64,000 nt of DNA from Lewinellaceae bacterium (lineage in GTDB: Bacteria; Bacteroidota; Bacteroidia; Chitinophagales; Saprospiraceae): contig JACJYM010000010.1 of NCBI GenBank assembly GCA_020636155.1, forward strand, positions 1 to 64,000, in the 5' to 3' direction. Shown here in pieces: positions 1 through 9,593 of the stretch (position 1 is the stretch's first letter; each line of letters opens with the position of its first letter). The notes under the pieces are model-generated. The model saw only the letters and a list, made by a program, of their open reading frames with translations, searched no databases and had not been told where the DNA came from. The position numbers and the translations under genes are program-made.

Positions 1-2
1 TT

Positions 3-401
3 AGCTCAGCACATGCATTACTTAGTCACATTGTATTTTCTATTCCTGCAATAAAAGGAATAGAATTTGGCGATGGATTTACAGCAGCTATGATGCATGG
101 AAGTGAGCATAATGATTGTTATATCGATGAGCTGGGCACCACCGAAACCAACCATGCCGGAGGATTAAGTGGTGGTATGACCAATGGAAATCCACTCATT
201 TTTCGTGTTGCCGTCAAGCCAACATCAAGTACATCTAAAGAGCAAAAAACTTTCAATTTTAAATCAAAAAAAATCGAATCTCTCAAAATAGAAGGCCGTC
301 ATGACCTCTGTATTGCACTGAGAGTCCCTCCGGTCATCGAAGCTGTTACGGCCATAGTTTTTGCGGACTTATTGATGATTCATAATTCCAAAAAGATGTG
401 A
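3..401 (+). CDS. aroC: Chorismate synthase, C-terminal part (gene cut by window start)
   Basis: The frame is open from the first bases, so only the last 132 residues of the gene are present. Chorismate synthase turns 5-enolpyruvylshikimate-3-phosphate into chorismate, the last step of the shikimate pathway, using reduced FMN. The visible part carries family signatures: a segment reading SHIVFSIPAIKGIEFGDGF, the stretch GGMTNGNPLIFRVAVKPTSS, and near the end GRHDLCIALRVPPVIEA, which matches the GRHDPCVVPRAVPVVEA block of the family. In many homologues the C-terminal block has Pro where this protein has Leu (DLC instead of DPC). Internal ATGs at 90 and 93 are not the start, because conserved sequence continues upstream of them. 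Confidence 0.93.
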   Translation, partial: SSAHALLSHIVFSIPAIKGIEFGDGFTAAMMHGSEHNDCYIDELGTTETNHAGGLSGGMTNGNPLIFRVAVKPTSSTSKEQKTFNFKSKKIESLKIEGRHDLCIALRVPPVIEAVTAIVFADLLMIHNSKKM

Positions 402-759
402 AAAATTCGTCTAAATCGAACATTCTGAAGAATTAATGCTTAATTCATAAATTGATTTTTTGAATTATACTTTTTGGTTTGATTTTCAAGTTCGAATCTT
501 ATTTATTCAAACAACCTGTAAATACAATAATTCAATGACTTGATATTCTTTATTAATAGAAATGGAAGCCCTTAAAAATTAATTCATGAAATTATCGTTA
601 TATCCAGAGTTGAATGAAACGAAAATTGTGATTACTATTTAATCAGTGCTATACTTTACAATTAAATCAGGAATATAAAAAGTTTATGATATCTAAATAA
701 TTAAACCTTTATATTAATTTTATTTATTATTTGTAAATTTGTGATTATAAAACATTTAA
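402..759. other. Intergenic region between aroC and the penicillin-binding protein gene
   Basis: This is an AT-rich stretch without a credible reading frame. The only recognisable element is the TAAATTTG promoter box at 734-741. A weak AT-only inverted repeat (TAATTCA at 441-447, TGAATTA at 461-467) could help end aroC transcription, but it has no GC in its stem and is not called as a terminator. Confidence 0.5.
734..741 (+). promoter_or_regulatory. Bacteroidota -7 box (TAAATTTG) for the PBP gene
   Basis: This is an exact match to TAnnTTTG, 18 bases before the ATG at 760. It predicts a start of transcription near 746 and a leader of about 14 bases. No clear -33 TTG element is visible at the usual distance. 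Confidence 0.55.
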
Positions 760-3240
760 ATGGATTTTAGCAAGTATTTTTCAGAAGAAAAAACTAAAGG
801 TATTGTTCAGATATTGTGGATTGCTTTGTTTTCGATTATTGCAATCATCGCGGCCTTATTCATTTTTATTTCGATAAAACTGATTCCTGACACCAGCGAG
901 CTCGAAAACCCGAAATACGAATTAGCCACATTGGTTTATGATACCAATGGCGACGAAATGGATAAAATATATAGCCTCAACCGCGAATGGATTAAATACC
1001 AAGACCTCAATCCAAACATTGTCGATGCATTGATTGCAACCGAAGATGTTCGTTTTATGGAACATAGTGGAATCGATGCTCGAGGGACGACGAGAGCCGT
1101 GTTTTACCTGAGTACAAAAGGTGGAGCAAGCACCATTACGCAACAATTGGCAAAACAATTTTTTACTCAACGTTCAAGTTCTTTTGTCAAAAGAGTGTGG
1201 CAAAAACTAAAAGAATGGGTGATTGCCGCAGAATTTGAAAAGCGATATACCAAAGAGGAAATCCTTGCAATGTACCTAAACAAAACGGACTTTCTTTACA
1301 ATGCCATCGGGATAGGATCCGCATCTAAAGTCTATTTTGGAAAAGACCAAAAAGACCTCAATGCCGAAGAAGCTGCCACGCTAATTGCTATGCTAAAAAA
1401 TCCAAATTTATACAATCCAGTAAAGAATCCCGACAATAGCCTTAATAGAAGAAACACCGTACTGGGGCAAATGGAAAAATACGGATTTATCGATGAAGAA
1501 GAATACGAAAAAGCTCGAGCTACAGAGCTTGATATGGCAAACTTTAAAAGACCCATCTATTACAACGGTGTGGCGCCATATTTTAGAGCAGAATTGATTC
1601 AATGGTTGACGAATCTTTTCAACGAGGACAAATACAAAAAACCCGATGGCACTAAATATAATCCATTTACGGAAGGCCTAAAAATATATACGACCATCGA
1701 TATTAAAATGCAAAAATATGCTGAACAAGCGATGAAATCTCACATGAGTGCCTTACAAAAAGAGTATTTCAATAGTGTAAATTATGACCCATGGGAAAAA
1801 GGAGCAGACAAAGAATTATTAAAAATTAGAAAAAATGACCTTGCTGCAAGCATTAAGCAAACAGAAAGGTATCAAAAGATGAGGTCTAAAAAATTCAGCA
1901 AACTCACGACTGACATCCAAAAAGAAATTCCGAATGCTAGATTTTTAGATGCTGATATATTCAGGTTGTACAATGCAGAAAAAGATCCCTCAAGCTTGAC
2001 AAAACTCATCAACAATAAATCCATCGATTCAGAAAGAGCAAATACTTACCGCGATATTTTAAAGTCAAAATATTGGCCAAGCATTAAAAAACAATGGGAA
2101 GGACTGAAAAAAGATGTAGACAAAGTATTCAATACTAAAATCGAAATGACTGTATTTGATTACGAAAAGGGTGAAAAACGGGTTGTGATGACCCCAATCG
2201 ATAGTATAAAATACCACCAAAGAATGTTACAAATCGGCTCCATAGCCGTAGATCCCATCACAGGTCACATAAAATCTTGGATAGGAGGTATAGATTTTAA
2301 GTATTTTCAATACGACCATGTGGAATCGAATAGACAAGTTGGCTCAACATTTAAGCCGTTCATTTACAGTACCGCCATTATAGATCATGCAATGTCTCCT
2401 TGTCAAAAAATCAAAGACATTCAATATTCGATACCTGCCGGAGAAGATAACTTTCATCTATTAAAAACTTGGGCTCCGGCTAACTCTGATGGCAAGTTTA
2501 CCAATGAATGGTTGACACTAAAACAATGCTTAAAAGAGTCCAAAAACTCATGTTCCTTATATTTAATGAAAGAAATAGGAAGTACAGAAAGGGTCAAAGA
2601 ATTCGTAGGAAACCTCGGAATAGATGAAAACAAAATACCAGATGCACCCTCTATCTGCTTAGGTACGGCAGACCTCTCGGTGATGGATATGGCCACGGCT
2701 TATACTGCATTTGCCAATAATGGCATACTCACCAAGCCAATTTTTGTGACCAAAATCGAAGATAAAAATGGAAAACTCATCTATGCCAATGTCCCTGAAC
2801 AAAAACCAGCCATCAATGAAGCCTATAATTACGTCATCGTTGATCTTATGAAAGCTCCTGTACAAATAATACAAAAGGATTTTAAGAATGAAATAGCCGG
2901 AAAAACTGGAACGACAGACGACTATCGCGATGGTTGGTTTATGGGATATACCCCCAATCTAGTCATAGCAACATGGGTCGGTGGAGAGAAACAGTGGGTT
3001 CATTTTAATAATATTGGTCAAGGACAGGGTGGATATATGGCAAGACCATTTTTTGTTAAATATCTGAAATATCTTGAAAGTGATCCAAGCCTGATTTATA
3101 GCAATCCACAAAAATTTCCAGTGCCGGAAAATCCAGTCGTAGAAACCGATTGCTCTAAATATAAACAAATGGAATCAGATGCAGACAGCCTCTCCCTAAA
3201 GCAGGAAAAGCACAACGACATACTGGAAGATGAATTCTAA
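760..3240 (+). CDS. Class A penicillin-binding protein (PBP1A type), bifunctional peptidoglycan glycosyltransferase/transpeptidase
   Basis: The protein polymerises lipid II and cross-links peptidoglycan on the outer face of the inner membrane. It has 826 residues, with a short cytoplasmic tail and one membrane segment at about 14-43. A GT51 glycosyltransferase domain follows, with the catalytic EDVRF motif (Glu95) and GGASTITQQLAKQ at 121-133. The C-terminal transpeptidase domain has all three active-site motifs: S529-T-F-K532, S594-K-N596 and K715-T-G-T718. About 150 mostly charged residues (roughly 335-480) separate the two catalytic domains, a long linker for the family. The gene stands alone on its strand behind a TAnnTTTG box. 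Its stop lies only 10 bp from the convergent HIT gene, leaving no room for a hairpin terminator. Confidence 0.95.
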   Translation: MDFSKYFSEEKTKGIVQILWIALFSIIAIIAALFIFISIKLIPDTSELENPKYELATLVYDTNGDEMDKIYSLNREWIKYQDLNPNIVDALIATEDVRFMEHSGIDARGTTRAVFYLSTKGGASTITQQLAKQFFTQRSSSFVKRVWQKLKEWVIAAEFEKRYTKEEILAMYLNKTDFLYNAIGIGSASKVYFGKDQKDLNAEEAATLIAMLKNPNLYNPVKNPDNSLNRRNTVLGQMEKYGFIDEEEYEKARATELDMANFKRPIYYNGVAPYFRAELIQWLTNLFNEDKYKKPDGTKYNPFTEGLKIYTTIDIKMQKYAEQAMKSHMSALQKEYFNSVNYDPWEKGADKELLKIRKNDLAASIKQTERYQKMRSKKFSKLTTDIQKEIPNARFLDADIFRLYNAEKDPSSLTKLINNKSIDSERANTYRDILKSKYWPSIKKQWEGLKKDVDKVFNTKIEMTVFDYEKGEKRVVMTPIDSIKYHQRMLQIGSIAVDPITGHIKSWIGGIDFKYFQYDHVESNRQVGSTFKPFIYSTAIIDHAMSPCQKIKDIQYSIPAGEDNFHLLKTWAPANSDGKFTNEWLTLKQCLKESKNSCSLYLMKEIGSTERVKEFVGNLGIDENKIPDAPSICLGTADLSVMDMATAYTAFANNGILTKPIFVTKIEDKNGKLIYANVPEQKPAINEAYNYVIVDLMKAPVQIIQKDFKNEIAGKTGTTDDYRDGWFMGYTPNLVIATWVGGEKQWVHFNNIGQGQGGYMARPFFVKYLKYLESDPSLIYSNPQKFPVPENPVVETDCSKYKQMESDADSLSLKQEKHNDILEDEF

Positions 3241-3250
3241 CTGTGGTTTA

Positions 3251-3649
3251 TTAGGAAAGAAAGGAATCACTAATTTTTTGTGCTAGCTCCTCATACTTTT
3301 CTCTAGAAATGATGGCTCGATTTCTACTAAAATTCATGTCCTCTAACTCATCAAGTGGTATTAAATGCACATGGGTATGAGGAACTTCTAAGCCAATTAC
3401 AGAAACCCCTATCCGACTACAAGGAATGATTGATTCTATTGCTTTTGCAACTTTTTTAGAAAAAACAATCATTCTCTCAAGCTGATTGTCTTCCAAATCA
3501 AAAATATAATCAACCTCTTCTTTAGGAACGACAAGAGTATGGCCCTCTCTCAGCGGATTTATATCTAAAAAGGCGATAAAATCCTCGTTTTCTGCAACTT
3601 TATAACATGGGATTTCTCCATTAATTATTCGAGTAAAAATACTTGCCAT
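3251..3649 (-). CDS. HIT (histidine triad) family nucleotide hydrolase
   Basis: This is a small cytoplasmic protein of 132 residues that belongs to the HIT superfamily of nucleotidyl hydrolases and transferases. The active-site triad is seen as HTHVHLIPL near residue 91, preceded by the usual N-terminal segment (CKVAENEDFIAFLDINPL-like) and VVPKEEV. Members typically hydrolyse AMP-NH2-type or adenylylated substrates; the exact substrate here cannot be read from sequence. The start ATG abuts the greA stop (they share base 3649), so it is translated from the greA transcript. The C-terminus lacks the extra domain seen in Fhit-type proteins. Confidence 0.92.
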   Translation of the reverse strand: MASIFTRIINGEIPCYKVAENEDFIAFLDINPLREGHTLVVPKEEVDYIFDLEDNQLERMIVFSKKVAKAIESIIPCSRIGVSVIGLEVPHTHVHLIPLDELEDMNFSRNRAIISREKYEELAQKISDSFLS

Positions 3650-4122
3650 TAAAGACTAATTTCTAATATTTGAAATTTAATTTTTCCTGCCGGAGTAGTT
3701 ATCTCTACTATCTCCCCAACTTCCTTACCGAGCAAACCTTGTCCTATAGGAGAGTTCACTGAAATTTTCTTTTCTTTCAAATTGGCTTCACTTTCTGCGA
3801 CCAACTGGTAACTCAACTCGGCCTTATTATTGACATTTTTTAATTTGACTTTAGATAGTATCGTCACCTTTGAAGTGTCCAGTTGGCTTTCGTCAATAAT
3901 TCTAGAATTTGCCAATACTTTTTCCATCTCATTTATCTTCAACTCCAAGAGTCCTTGTGCATCTTTTGCTGCATCATATTCCGCATTTTCTGACAAATCG
4001 CCTTTATCTCGAGCTTCAGCTATGGCATTGGCCACTTCTTCTCTACCCTTAGTCTTTAAATGTTCCAATTCATTTTTAAGCTTTTCATATCCTTCTTGAG
4101 TCAAATATGATACTCCACTCAT
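3649..4122 (-). CDS. greA: Transcript cleavage/elongation factor GreA
   Basis: GreA enters the secondary channel of RNA polymerase and stimulates cleavage of backtracked RNA so that elongation resumes. The 157-residue length is normal. The N-terminal coiled coil carries the acidic tip motif DLSENAEYDAAKDAQG (about residues 42-57), whose Asp and Glu residues support catalysis. The C-terminal FKBP-like domain includes SPIGQGLLGKEVGE. greA is the first gene of a greA-HIT unit, and the gene upstream of it ends behind a strong hairpin terminator at 4154-4185, so greA probably has its own promoter. No exact TAnnTTTG box is visible between that hairpin and the ATG. Confidence 0.97.
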   Translation of the reverse strand: MSGVSYLTQEGYEKLKNELEHLKTKGREEVANAIAEARDKGDLSENAEYDAAKDAQGLLELKINEMEKVLANSRIIDESQLDTSKVTILSKVKLKNVNNKAELSYQLVAESEANLKEKKISVNSPIGQGLLGKEVGEIVEITTPAGKIKFQILEISL

Positions 4123-4153
4123 AATGTTATTTTTATCTGATTAAAATAAAGAA

Positions 4154-4185
4154 GAACGTTTCTGCCACTCCTGACAGAAACGTTC
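4154..4185 (-). terminator. Intrinsic terminator of the TonB/PorV-like operon
   Basis: There is a perfect 11-bp inverted repeat (GAACGTTTCTG at 4154-4164 and CAGAAACGTTC at 4175-4185) with a 10-base loop. On the minus strand it is followed by a T-rich run (TTCTTTATTTT). It lies 61 bp past the PorV-like stop and before greA, so it most likely ends the upstream operon. Confidence 0.8.
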
Positions 4186-4245
4186 CTTTTATAAATTGAA
4201 TTTATTGTCTTAAATATATAAAACTAACTTTTAAGAAAATAGTTC

Positions 4246-5307
4246 CTAAAAAGCGTATTTTATACCCAAATTATGTGTTCCTTTAAATGGGTTAGTATTT
4301 CTGTATGCGTAATCTAAAACAAGCTTACTGGCGCTTCCTTTTTTCAATGAAAACTTAAAACCTGCACCAACAGCTACCCCAGTATATACATTTTCCTCAC
4401 CAACTTCGGCACTGCCAAGATCTGTTCTATAAGCACCTCTCAGCATAAATAAATTCTTAAAATTCAACTCGGCACCAACCCCTACCTCATCTCTAGAAAA
4501 AGCATTAGAAGTAAAATTAGCGATACCTCTTATATAGGCATTATCATTGACATAAAAATCATAAGACAATCCTATGTTTAAAACAGAAGGCATTTCAAAG
4601 GATTCAGACCGTTGATTATAGGTCACAGTGTACTCTGAGCCAGAAACATCTACTCCGGTATTTTCACTAGAAATAGCCAATCCATCACCACCAAAACTCA
4701 TCGGAGAACCATTGTTTCTCAGTGATAATCCTAATTTAAATTCATCCCGATCACCACTTACATACTGAACACCAGCGTCAATTGCAAATCCAAAAGCACC
4801 AATATCTTGAAGAGACTCTGAAACTCCTCGCACCAAAACTCCGACCGAAATTTTATTAGCATAGATATGTGAATATCCCAATCCTATATGGAAAAAATTA
4901 GGCGAGTAAGTACCTCCTGTACCTTCTGGAAGACCAACTAAAGTAACTGGTATATCTCCAAAACTTAAGGCAGCAAGAGTCACCCCGAATGCACTGCTTT
5001 CACCCATTTTTGTCGCAAAACCAAGAGCATTCATTGATATGCCTGTCCCTTGAAACAATTGAGCATTTGAAAAACCAAATTCTCCACCTTCGATTCGACT
5101 TAATCCGGCAATATTCAGCCGCATCGCTTCTAAACCAGATATAGACGCAGTGTTCATGGTATGAAACCCACTACTTCCCGCCCATGGGTTGATTAGCAAT
5201 TCTGTAGCACCAGCTTCTCCTTGTCTATCAGGGTTCCCTGCATAAGCCAAATTACTATTATATAATAATGCTGCACAGATTGTAAGTTTAAGTAAATGTT
5301 TTATCAT
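4246..5307 (-). CDS. PorV/PorQ-family outer membrane beta-barrel protein
   Basis: This 353-residue protein has a signal peptide (residues 1 to about 24, cut near AYAG). Its mature start reads GEAGATELLINPWAGSSG and then places a glycine- and alanine-rich pattern (MNTASISGLEAMRLNIAGL) typical of the PorV/PorQ (UPF0164-like) family. The rest is alternating short beta strands and ends in an aromatic residue (KYAF), as expected of an outer membrane barrel. PorV is the shuttle subunit that hands type IX secretion substrates to the surface. This copy sits directly behind a large exported protein rather than with core secretion genes, so it may serve that partner only; that is inference. A hairpin separates it from the upstream gene. 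Confidence 0.8.
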   Translation of the reverse strand: MIKHLLKLTICAALLYNSNLAYAGNPDRQGEAGATELLINPWAGSSGFHTMNTASISGLEAMRLNIAGLSRIEGGEFGFSNAQLFQGTGISMNALGFATKMGESSAFGVTLAALSFGDIPVTLVGLPEGTGGTYSPNFFHIGLGYSHIYANKISVGVLVRGVSESLQDIGAFGFAIDAGVQYVSGDRDEFKLGLSLRNNGSPMSFGGDGLAISSENTGVDVSGSEYTVTYNQRSESFEMPSVLNIGLSYDFYVNDNAYIRGIANFTSNAFSRDEVGVGAELNFKNLFMLRGAYRTDLGSAEVGEENVYTGVAVGAGFKFSLKKGSASKLVLDYAYRNTNPFKGTHNLGIKYAF

Positions 5308-5339
5308 CTTTAATAGATTTTCTTAGTTTATCAAAAAGT

Positions 5340-5369
5340 ATCAGAGCACCTATTTCTAGGCACTCTGAT
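5340..5369 (-). terminator. Hairpin between the 1393-residue protein gene and the PorV-like gene
   Basis: Arms ATCAGAG (5340-5346) and CTCTGAT (5363-5369) enclose a second short stem (CCTA/TAGG). On the minus strand the hairpin is followed by ACTTTTTGAT, and on the plus strand by a longer T run, so it could end transcription from both sides. Its place inside an otherwise co-directional locus suggests partial termination that lowers PorV-like expression, or an mRNA-stabilising end for the upstream message. Confidence 0.6.
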
Positions 5370-5378
5370 CTTATTTTT

Positions 5379-8300
5379 TTATAATGAAGAAGGATCAAAT
5401 CTTCTGTTCACTCCAAACCATTTTAAGACCACTTCCTCTCCTAATTCAGGTGCATCTATGTGGAACAAATACACTCCACTGGCTACAGGAATTCCTTTAG
5501 AATTTTTTAAATCCCATATCACAGAAGGATTTGTTTGCCCGAAATTATTGCCGACAAAAGTGCCGGAATTAACACCTTCCATTTCGGCACGATCAAATCT
5601 TCTAATGAATTTACCATCTAATGAATAAATAGTAATCGTCGCAACATCTGGTAAATTCGTTATTTTCACCACGTTACTAAATGCACCAGTCTCGTACGAA
5701 GCATAAGCATAATAAGGGTTCGGTACTATTCTAACATTCGACAATGCACCAGCATATTCACTTGGTTGCAGTTCTTGAGATTCTACAGCACTGAAATCAA
5801 AGAAATATTCAGGCAAATCGTCCTGCGTAATACACCCTGAGACAGTGTTTGAGGTATTGATATCGCTGATTCTTTGATTCGAATAAGGTGAATCCACTCT
5901 TAGTTTTATGGTCAAATCATTTGGAATGTATCCGTCTTCATAAGATAACATTTCTGCTGAAGTCGATAGCAAAGGCATTGTACACCAAGTCACGACACCA
6001 GGTGCTATTGATTTTGTAATAGGACTAGTAGAAGTTAATTTGCCTGCTAATCCAGCACATTCATCATATTCCTCTCTGGTAACATAAATAAATTGTTGAC
6101 CGCCCAAAACAATTTGGGCAGGATGAAACTGTCCTTCCAAGCCGACATTTAACGCAAACAACTGTGATGTCGGATTCCAAATCATATCAGAACCAATTTC
6201 AGCTTTGGTGTCTAATGAATCCGCTATAGACCCCAAATTTGGAATACTTGATGTCGCATTCGAAGGATTATTGCTAAACACAGAATTTTCACCAAAGAAG
6301 ATATTTAATCTCTTACCTGTTTCTACATCAACGGCATATCCTGGGAACCAACCCATACCAACTGTGCCAGATTCATCTGGATTTCCATATTTATCCACAG
6401 ATTGCGTTTTTCTCAAGGTAAATTGATCAATCTTATCTACCGTTTTCATATCAAATGCAGAAATGTAGATTGGATTAGCAGTTTCAATCACCGCACATCG
6501 ACTCCATTTACTTCTATCTTTAGTTATAACGATATCAACATTGTTCAAATCCTGAACTGTAGTATATTTCTTATTTCCTTGATTTGTTGCCAATATTTGC
6601 AAATTACTTGCCGATGCTCCGGGTGTCACGATCATTCTTTGAGTAGAACCATTACTCGGAGTCGTTGCAGCCAAAGCGAATGGATAAAATGCCCCCATAG
6701 TGGATAGATCTCCATCAGGGTCGGCATCCGACATGTTAACTATCGGATCTGTATCTATTAATGCATTATTAATAATTATGGCTTGTCCGTCCGTTAAAAA
6801 TTGATTGATACCTCCATCAGGAACTGCCGTAAACCATTGGTTACCGCTAGGATTTGCATATTCCATTGTGATACCAATGGCACCATTATTAGTTCCTCCA
6901 TTACCAGGTCTCGACACTTGATTAATCAATACCGAAAATCCTTTTTTGTAGATAATTTGCTCATTCAAACCATCAATAGTTCTATCGGAAGCCACGACTT
7001 CATTCGTTTCTTCATCTGTCAATACCCAGGTCGTATTATTATCAAGACCACAAATAGTTCGGGTTTTATCCATCTCACCTATCAACTTGAGTGAAAACTT
7101 GCCATCTTTAATCTCTCTAGGATTATATACTTTTACTGAAATCGGACCTGCACCTTTGTTATAAGTAACTTTAGAGTCACCATTATCAGAAATTTCAATG
7201 GTATTATCCACAATGGCATTTCTCGTACCCTCACTGATATCTAAAAAGTTACCACCATTACCTTGACCATGTATACGAGTTACTACCGGCTGGTCACCAT
7301 AAGAAACCTGTAAATTTTCGTAAACAATCGGCCTAGGAACAAGTGTATAAACTTTCACATTTCTTCTTCCTTCAAGGTATGGTTTAATCTGTCCTAATCC
7401 TGTTGTATGGTCGAATTTTTCATATTCGTTGAACCCATAAGCCAAAGCCATATAGTGATATTGCCTATGATTTACAAGTCTATTATCCGTATCTCCAAAT
7501 GCATCTTCTTTAATATCAAAAGTTGTCATCAATCCAAGGTCAGCACCAGTAACTTCAAGTACTGGTGTATAAACTGCAGTTTCATTTACTTCTGTTGGAT
7601 CGCTAGAAGTGCTCCAATTATATAAAATAGAAACTTTGTCTTTTAGATCTGTTTGCCTTACTAATCTTGCTTTATCAATTTGATCCAATTCCTGTGCCGT
7701 AACAGAAGCATTGGCTAATTGATAAATTTTATATCCTTGAAAAGAATAGTATGCTTCATATCCTGGATTTGCAAAAATATCTTTTTCTGAATACGTTAAA
7801 TTTTTGTTGTTAGAGCCTGCATCGTTAGAAAGTACAAGTATAAGTTCTCGATCCAGCTCAACCCCGGTAATATCAGGTGCATCAGGTCCATCAACGATAT
7901 CAAAACAATTATCAAACAATGCCTGTGCAATATTATCCGCTGCCAATAATCTTGATATATCAGGACATGGATAACTTGTTTCATCAGGCACAAATGGTAC
8001 CCCGATTATCAATTCATTGGTAGTACCAGGCTGCAATACCAAAGGACCAGTTGCTTGTAATGTCCTCCTATCTCCAAAAGGCAAATCAGCAGTACACATC
8101 GACCAACCATCATTCATGTTTGGCGGGTTAGGAAATACATACTTTACCGTATCTGTACTACCAGGATTATACCCTGATCCTCCAAAAGTAATAGGAGTAC
8201 CATCTAACCATAATCCTCTAAGGTAATTATAAAATGGCAAATCTGTTCCACTTGGATCACAGGTTACCGGCTCAGGATCACCTACACTACAGTTTTCCAT

Positions 8301-9560
8301 ATAGATAAATGAAGTCATCCCAATCTCAACTAAGGTATCAGCGGCTTCAGGTGTGTCCATGCTTGGATCACGAAGACAGTATTCATATTCAGTAGAATCT
8401 GCGTTATATATCTTACAGGTGTCTCCATTTTCTATAATGAATTTTTTAGCTCCTCGAGGCCCTCTAAAATAATCAATGCCCAACAAGGGTACTTGATTAC
8501 AATAAGTAGGAGTTTCACTACAATTACATCCCGTAATACCGTCTACTGCATCCTCATTATAAACATAAGCCATGCTTCTATCTACATCAACTCCAATATA
8601 GTCATCTTGATAACATCCCAAATCGGGATCTACCCACATAGCAAAATAACAGTTAAATAAGTCACCTTCTGCTTTATTCAATAATTTATATCGATAAAAG
8701 GTCATGTCATTGACTTGGTCATTGGTAGCATAGGCAAATGCTTGGACTTGTACTTCCATTCTGATTGGCTGTCCTCTCGTCAAAAGATGGTTACCACTTC
8801 CATTATCATTATATATCCAAAATTTCATTTCATCTGGTACTAATTCCTTCGCATGATCCCGATTAACTGGTTCGCATTTTCTGATGTCAATAATCGGAAA
8901 GTCACCACCACAAGGGTCATAGATACCATTTCCATTTTCATCCCAGAAAGCACCTAGTGGCTGATCCGGCAACTCAAATTCAAACTTATCCAACCAATAT
9001 GGATTTCCCTGTCCGGGCCAATACTTGACATCGTCAGGGATGGAATCACAAGGAAAATTATCCGGATCAGGGTAATTGTCAAATGCAACAATGTGACTTT
9101 GAATATTAGAACCCAATACCGAGAAAAATCGATCCCAGTCATTACAAACTTGCAATTCGGTATTTCCACTTTTATCAAGTGGCCCTGCATACCAATCATA
9201 AAATCCTGTAGCATTTCTATACGTTACTCCTGCGAGTTTAATATTATTTCCAATATCTACCCCACCAATCCACACACCACCTGCAAAGATGGCAGATACT
9301 TCTGGCAGTCCGGGTGCAGGTTTCGGCACTATATATCGACCCCTATCTAAATCCCACCAGATATCACCACCTGTAAGCAATCTCGCCCTTACATTATTAA
9401 TTTCCATGTCAATTTGAGCTTCAGCCTGCTGACAAGGAAGACGATTCCCTGCATTTTCTCCTCTAGTTTTAATGGAATAGTTCTTAGGGTCTATGTGTGC
9501 ATGTCCCATTACAAAAACGAAACTCAGCAAAAAGCTTAGAAATATTTTCATTTTCTTCAT
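5379..9560 (-). CDS. Very large exported protein with FlgD-like C-terminal domain (candidate type IX secretion substrate)
   Basis: The protein has 1393 residues and a clear signal peptide (MKKMKIFLSFLLSFVFVMGHA). The start of the mature part reads INNVRARLLTGGDIWWDL, then VSAIFAGGVWIGGVDIG, a block I recognise from large Saprospira-type surface proteins of unknown function. The middle is rich in Asp, Asn, Gly and Cys and has no catalytic motif I can name. The last 110 residues or so (from VRIVPNPYYAYASYE to SGVYLFHID) resemble a FlgD-type Ig fold like that of type IX cargo sorting domains. However, the tail continues to WFGVNRRFDPSSL and is not a textbook sorting domain. It lies 33 bp after the TonB receptor gene and before the PorV-like gene. 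Function is unknown; surface exposure is inferred. Confidence 0.8.
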   Translation of the reverse strand: MKKMKIFLSFLLSFVFVMGHAHIDPKNYSIKTRGENAGNRLPCQQAEAQIDMEINNVRARLLTGGDIWWDLDRGRYIVPKPAPGLPEVSAIFAGGVWIGGVDIGNNIKLAGVTYRNATGFYDWYAGPLDKSGNTELQVCNDWDRFFSVLGSNIQSHIVAFDNYPDPDNFPCDSIPDDVKYWPGQGNPYWLDKFEFELPDQPLGAFWDENGNGIYDPCGGDFPIIDIRKCEPVNRDHAKELVPDEMKFWIYNDNGSGNHLLTRGQPIRMEVQVQAFAYATNDQVNDMTFYRYKLLNKAEGDLFNCYFAMWVDPDLGCYQDDYIGVDVDRSMAYVYNEDAVDGITGCNCSETPTYCNQVPLLGIDYFRGPRGAKKFIIENGDTCKIYNADSTEYEYCLRDPSMDTPEAADTLVEIGMTSFIYMENCSVGDPEPVTCDPSGTDLPFYNYLRGLWLDGTPITFGGSGYNPGSTDTVKYVFPNPPNMNDGWSMCTADLPFGDRRTLQATGPLVLQPGTTNELIIGVPFVPDETSYPCPDISRLLAADNIAQALFDNCFDIVDGPDAPDITGVELDRELILVLSNDAGSNNKNLTYSEKDIFANPGYEAYYSFQGYKIYQLANASVTAQELDQIDKARLVRQTDLKDKVSILYNWSTSSDPTEVNETAVYTPVLEVTGADLGLMTTFDIKEDAFGDTDNRLVNHRQYHYMALAYGFNEYEKFDHTTGLGQIKPYLEGRRNVKVYTLVPRPIVYENLQVSYGDQPVVTRIHGQGNGGNFLDISEGTRNAIVDNTIEISDNGDSKVTYNKGAGPISVKVYNPREIKDGKFSLKLIGEMDKTRTICGLDNNTTWVLTDEETNEVVASDRTIDGLNEQIIYKKGFSVLINQVSRPGNGGTNNGAIGITMEYANPSGNQWFTAVPDGGINQFLTDGQAIIINNALIDTDPIVNMSDADPDGDLSTMGAFYPFALAATTPSNGSTQRMIVTPGASASNLQILATNQGNKKYTTVQDLNNVDIVITKDRSKWSRCAVIETANPIYISAFDMKTVDKIDQFTLRKTQSVDKYGNPDESGTVGMGWFPGYAVDVETGKRLNIFFGENSVFSNNPSNATSSIPNLGSIADSLDTKAEIGSDMIWNPTSQLFALNVGLEGQFHPAQIVLGGQQFIYVTREEYDECAGLAGKLTSTSPITKSIAPGVVTWCTMPLLSTSAEMLSYEDGYIPNDLTIKLRVDSPYSNQRISDINTSNTVSGCITQDDLPEYFFDFSAVESQELQPSEYAGALSNVRIVPNPYYAYASYETGAFSNVVKITNLPDVATITIYSLDGKFIRRFDRAEMEGVNSGTFVGNNFGQTNPSVIWDLKNSKGIPVASGVYLFHIDAPELGEEVVLKWFGVNRRFDPSSL

Positions 9561-9593
9561 TTTTTAATTTTTTTTATGTTAGAAGTATATAGT

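Noticed and set aside
441..467. AT-only inverted repeat after aroC as terminator
   Set aside because: A 7-bp stem with almost no GC and a 13-base loop is unlikely to terminate transcription.
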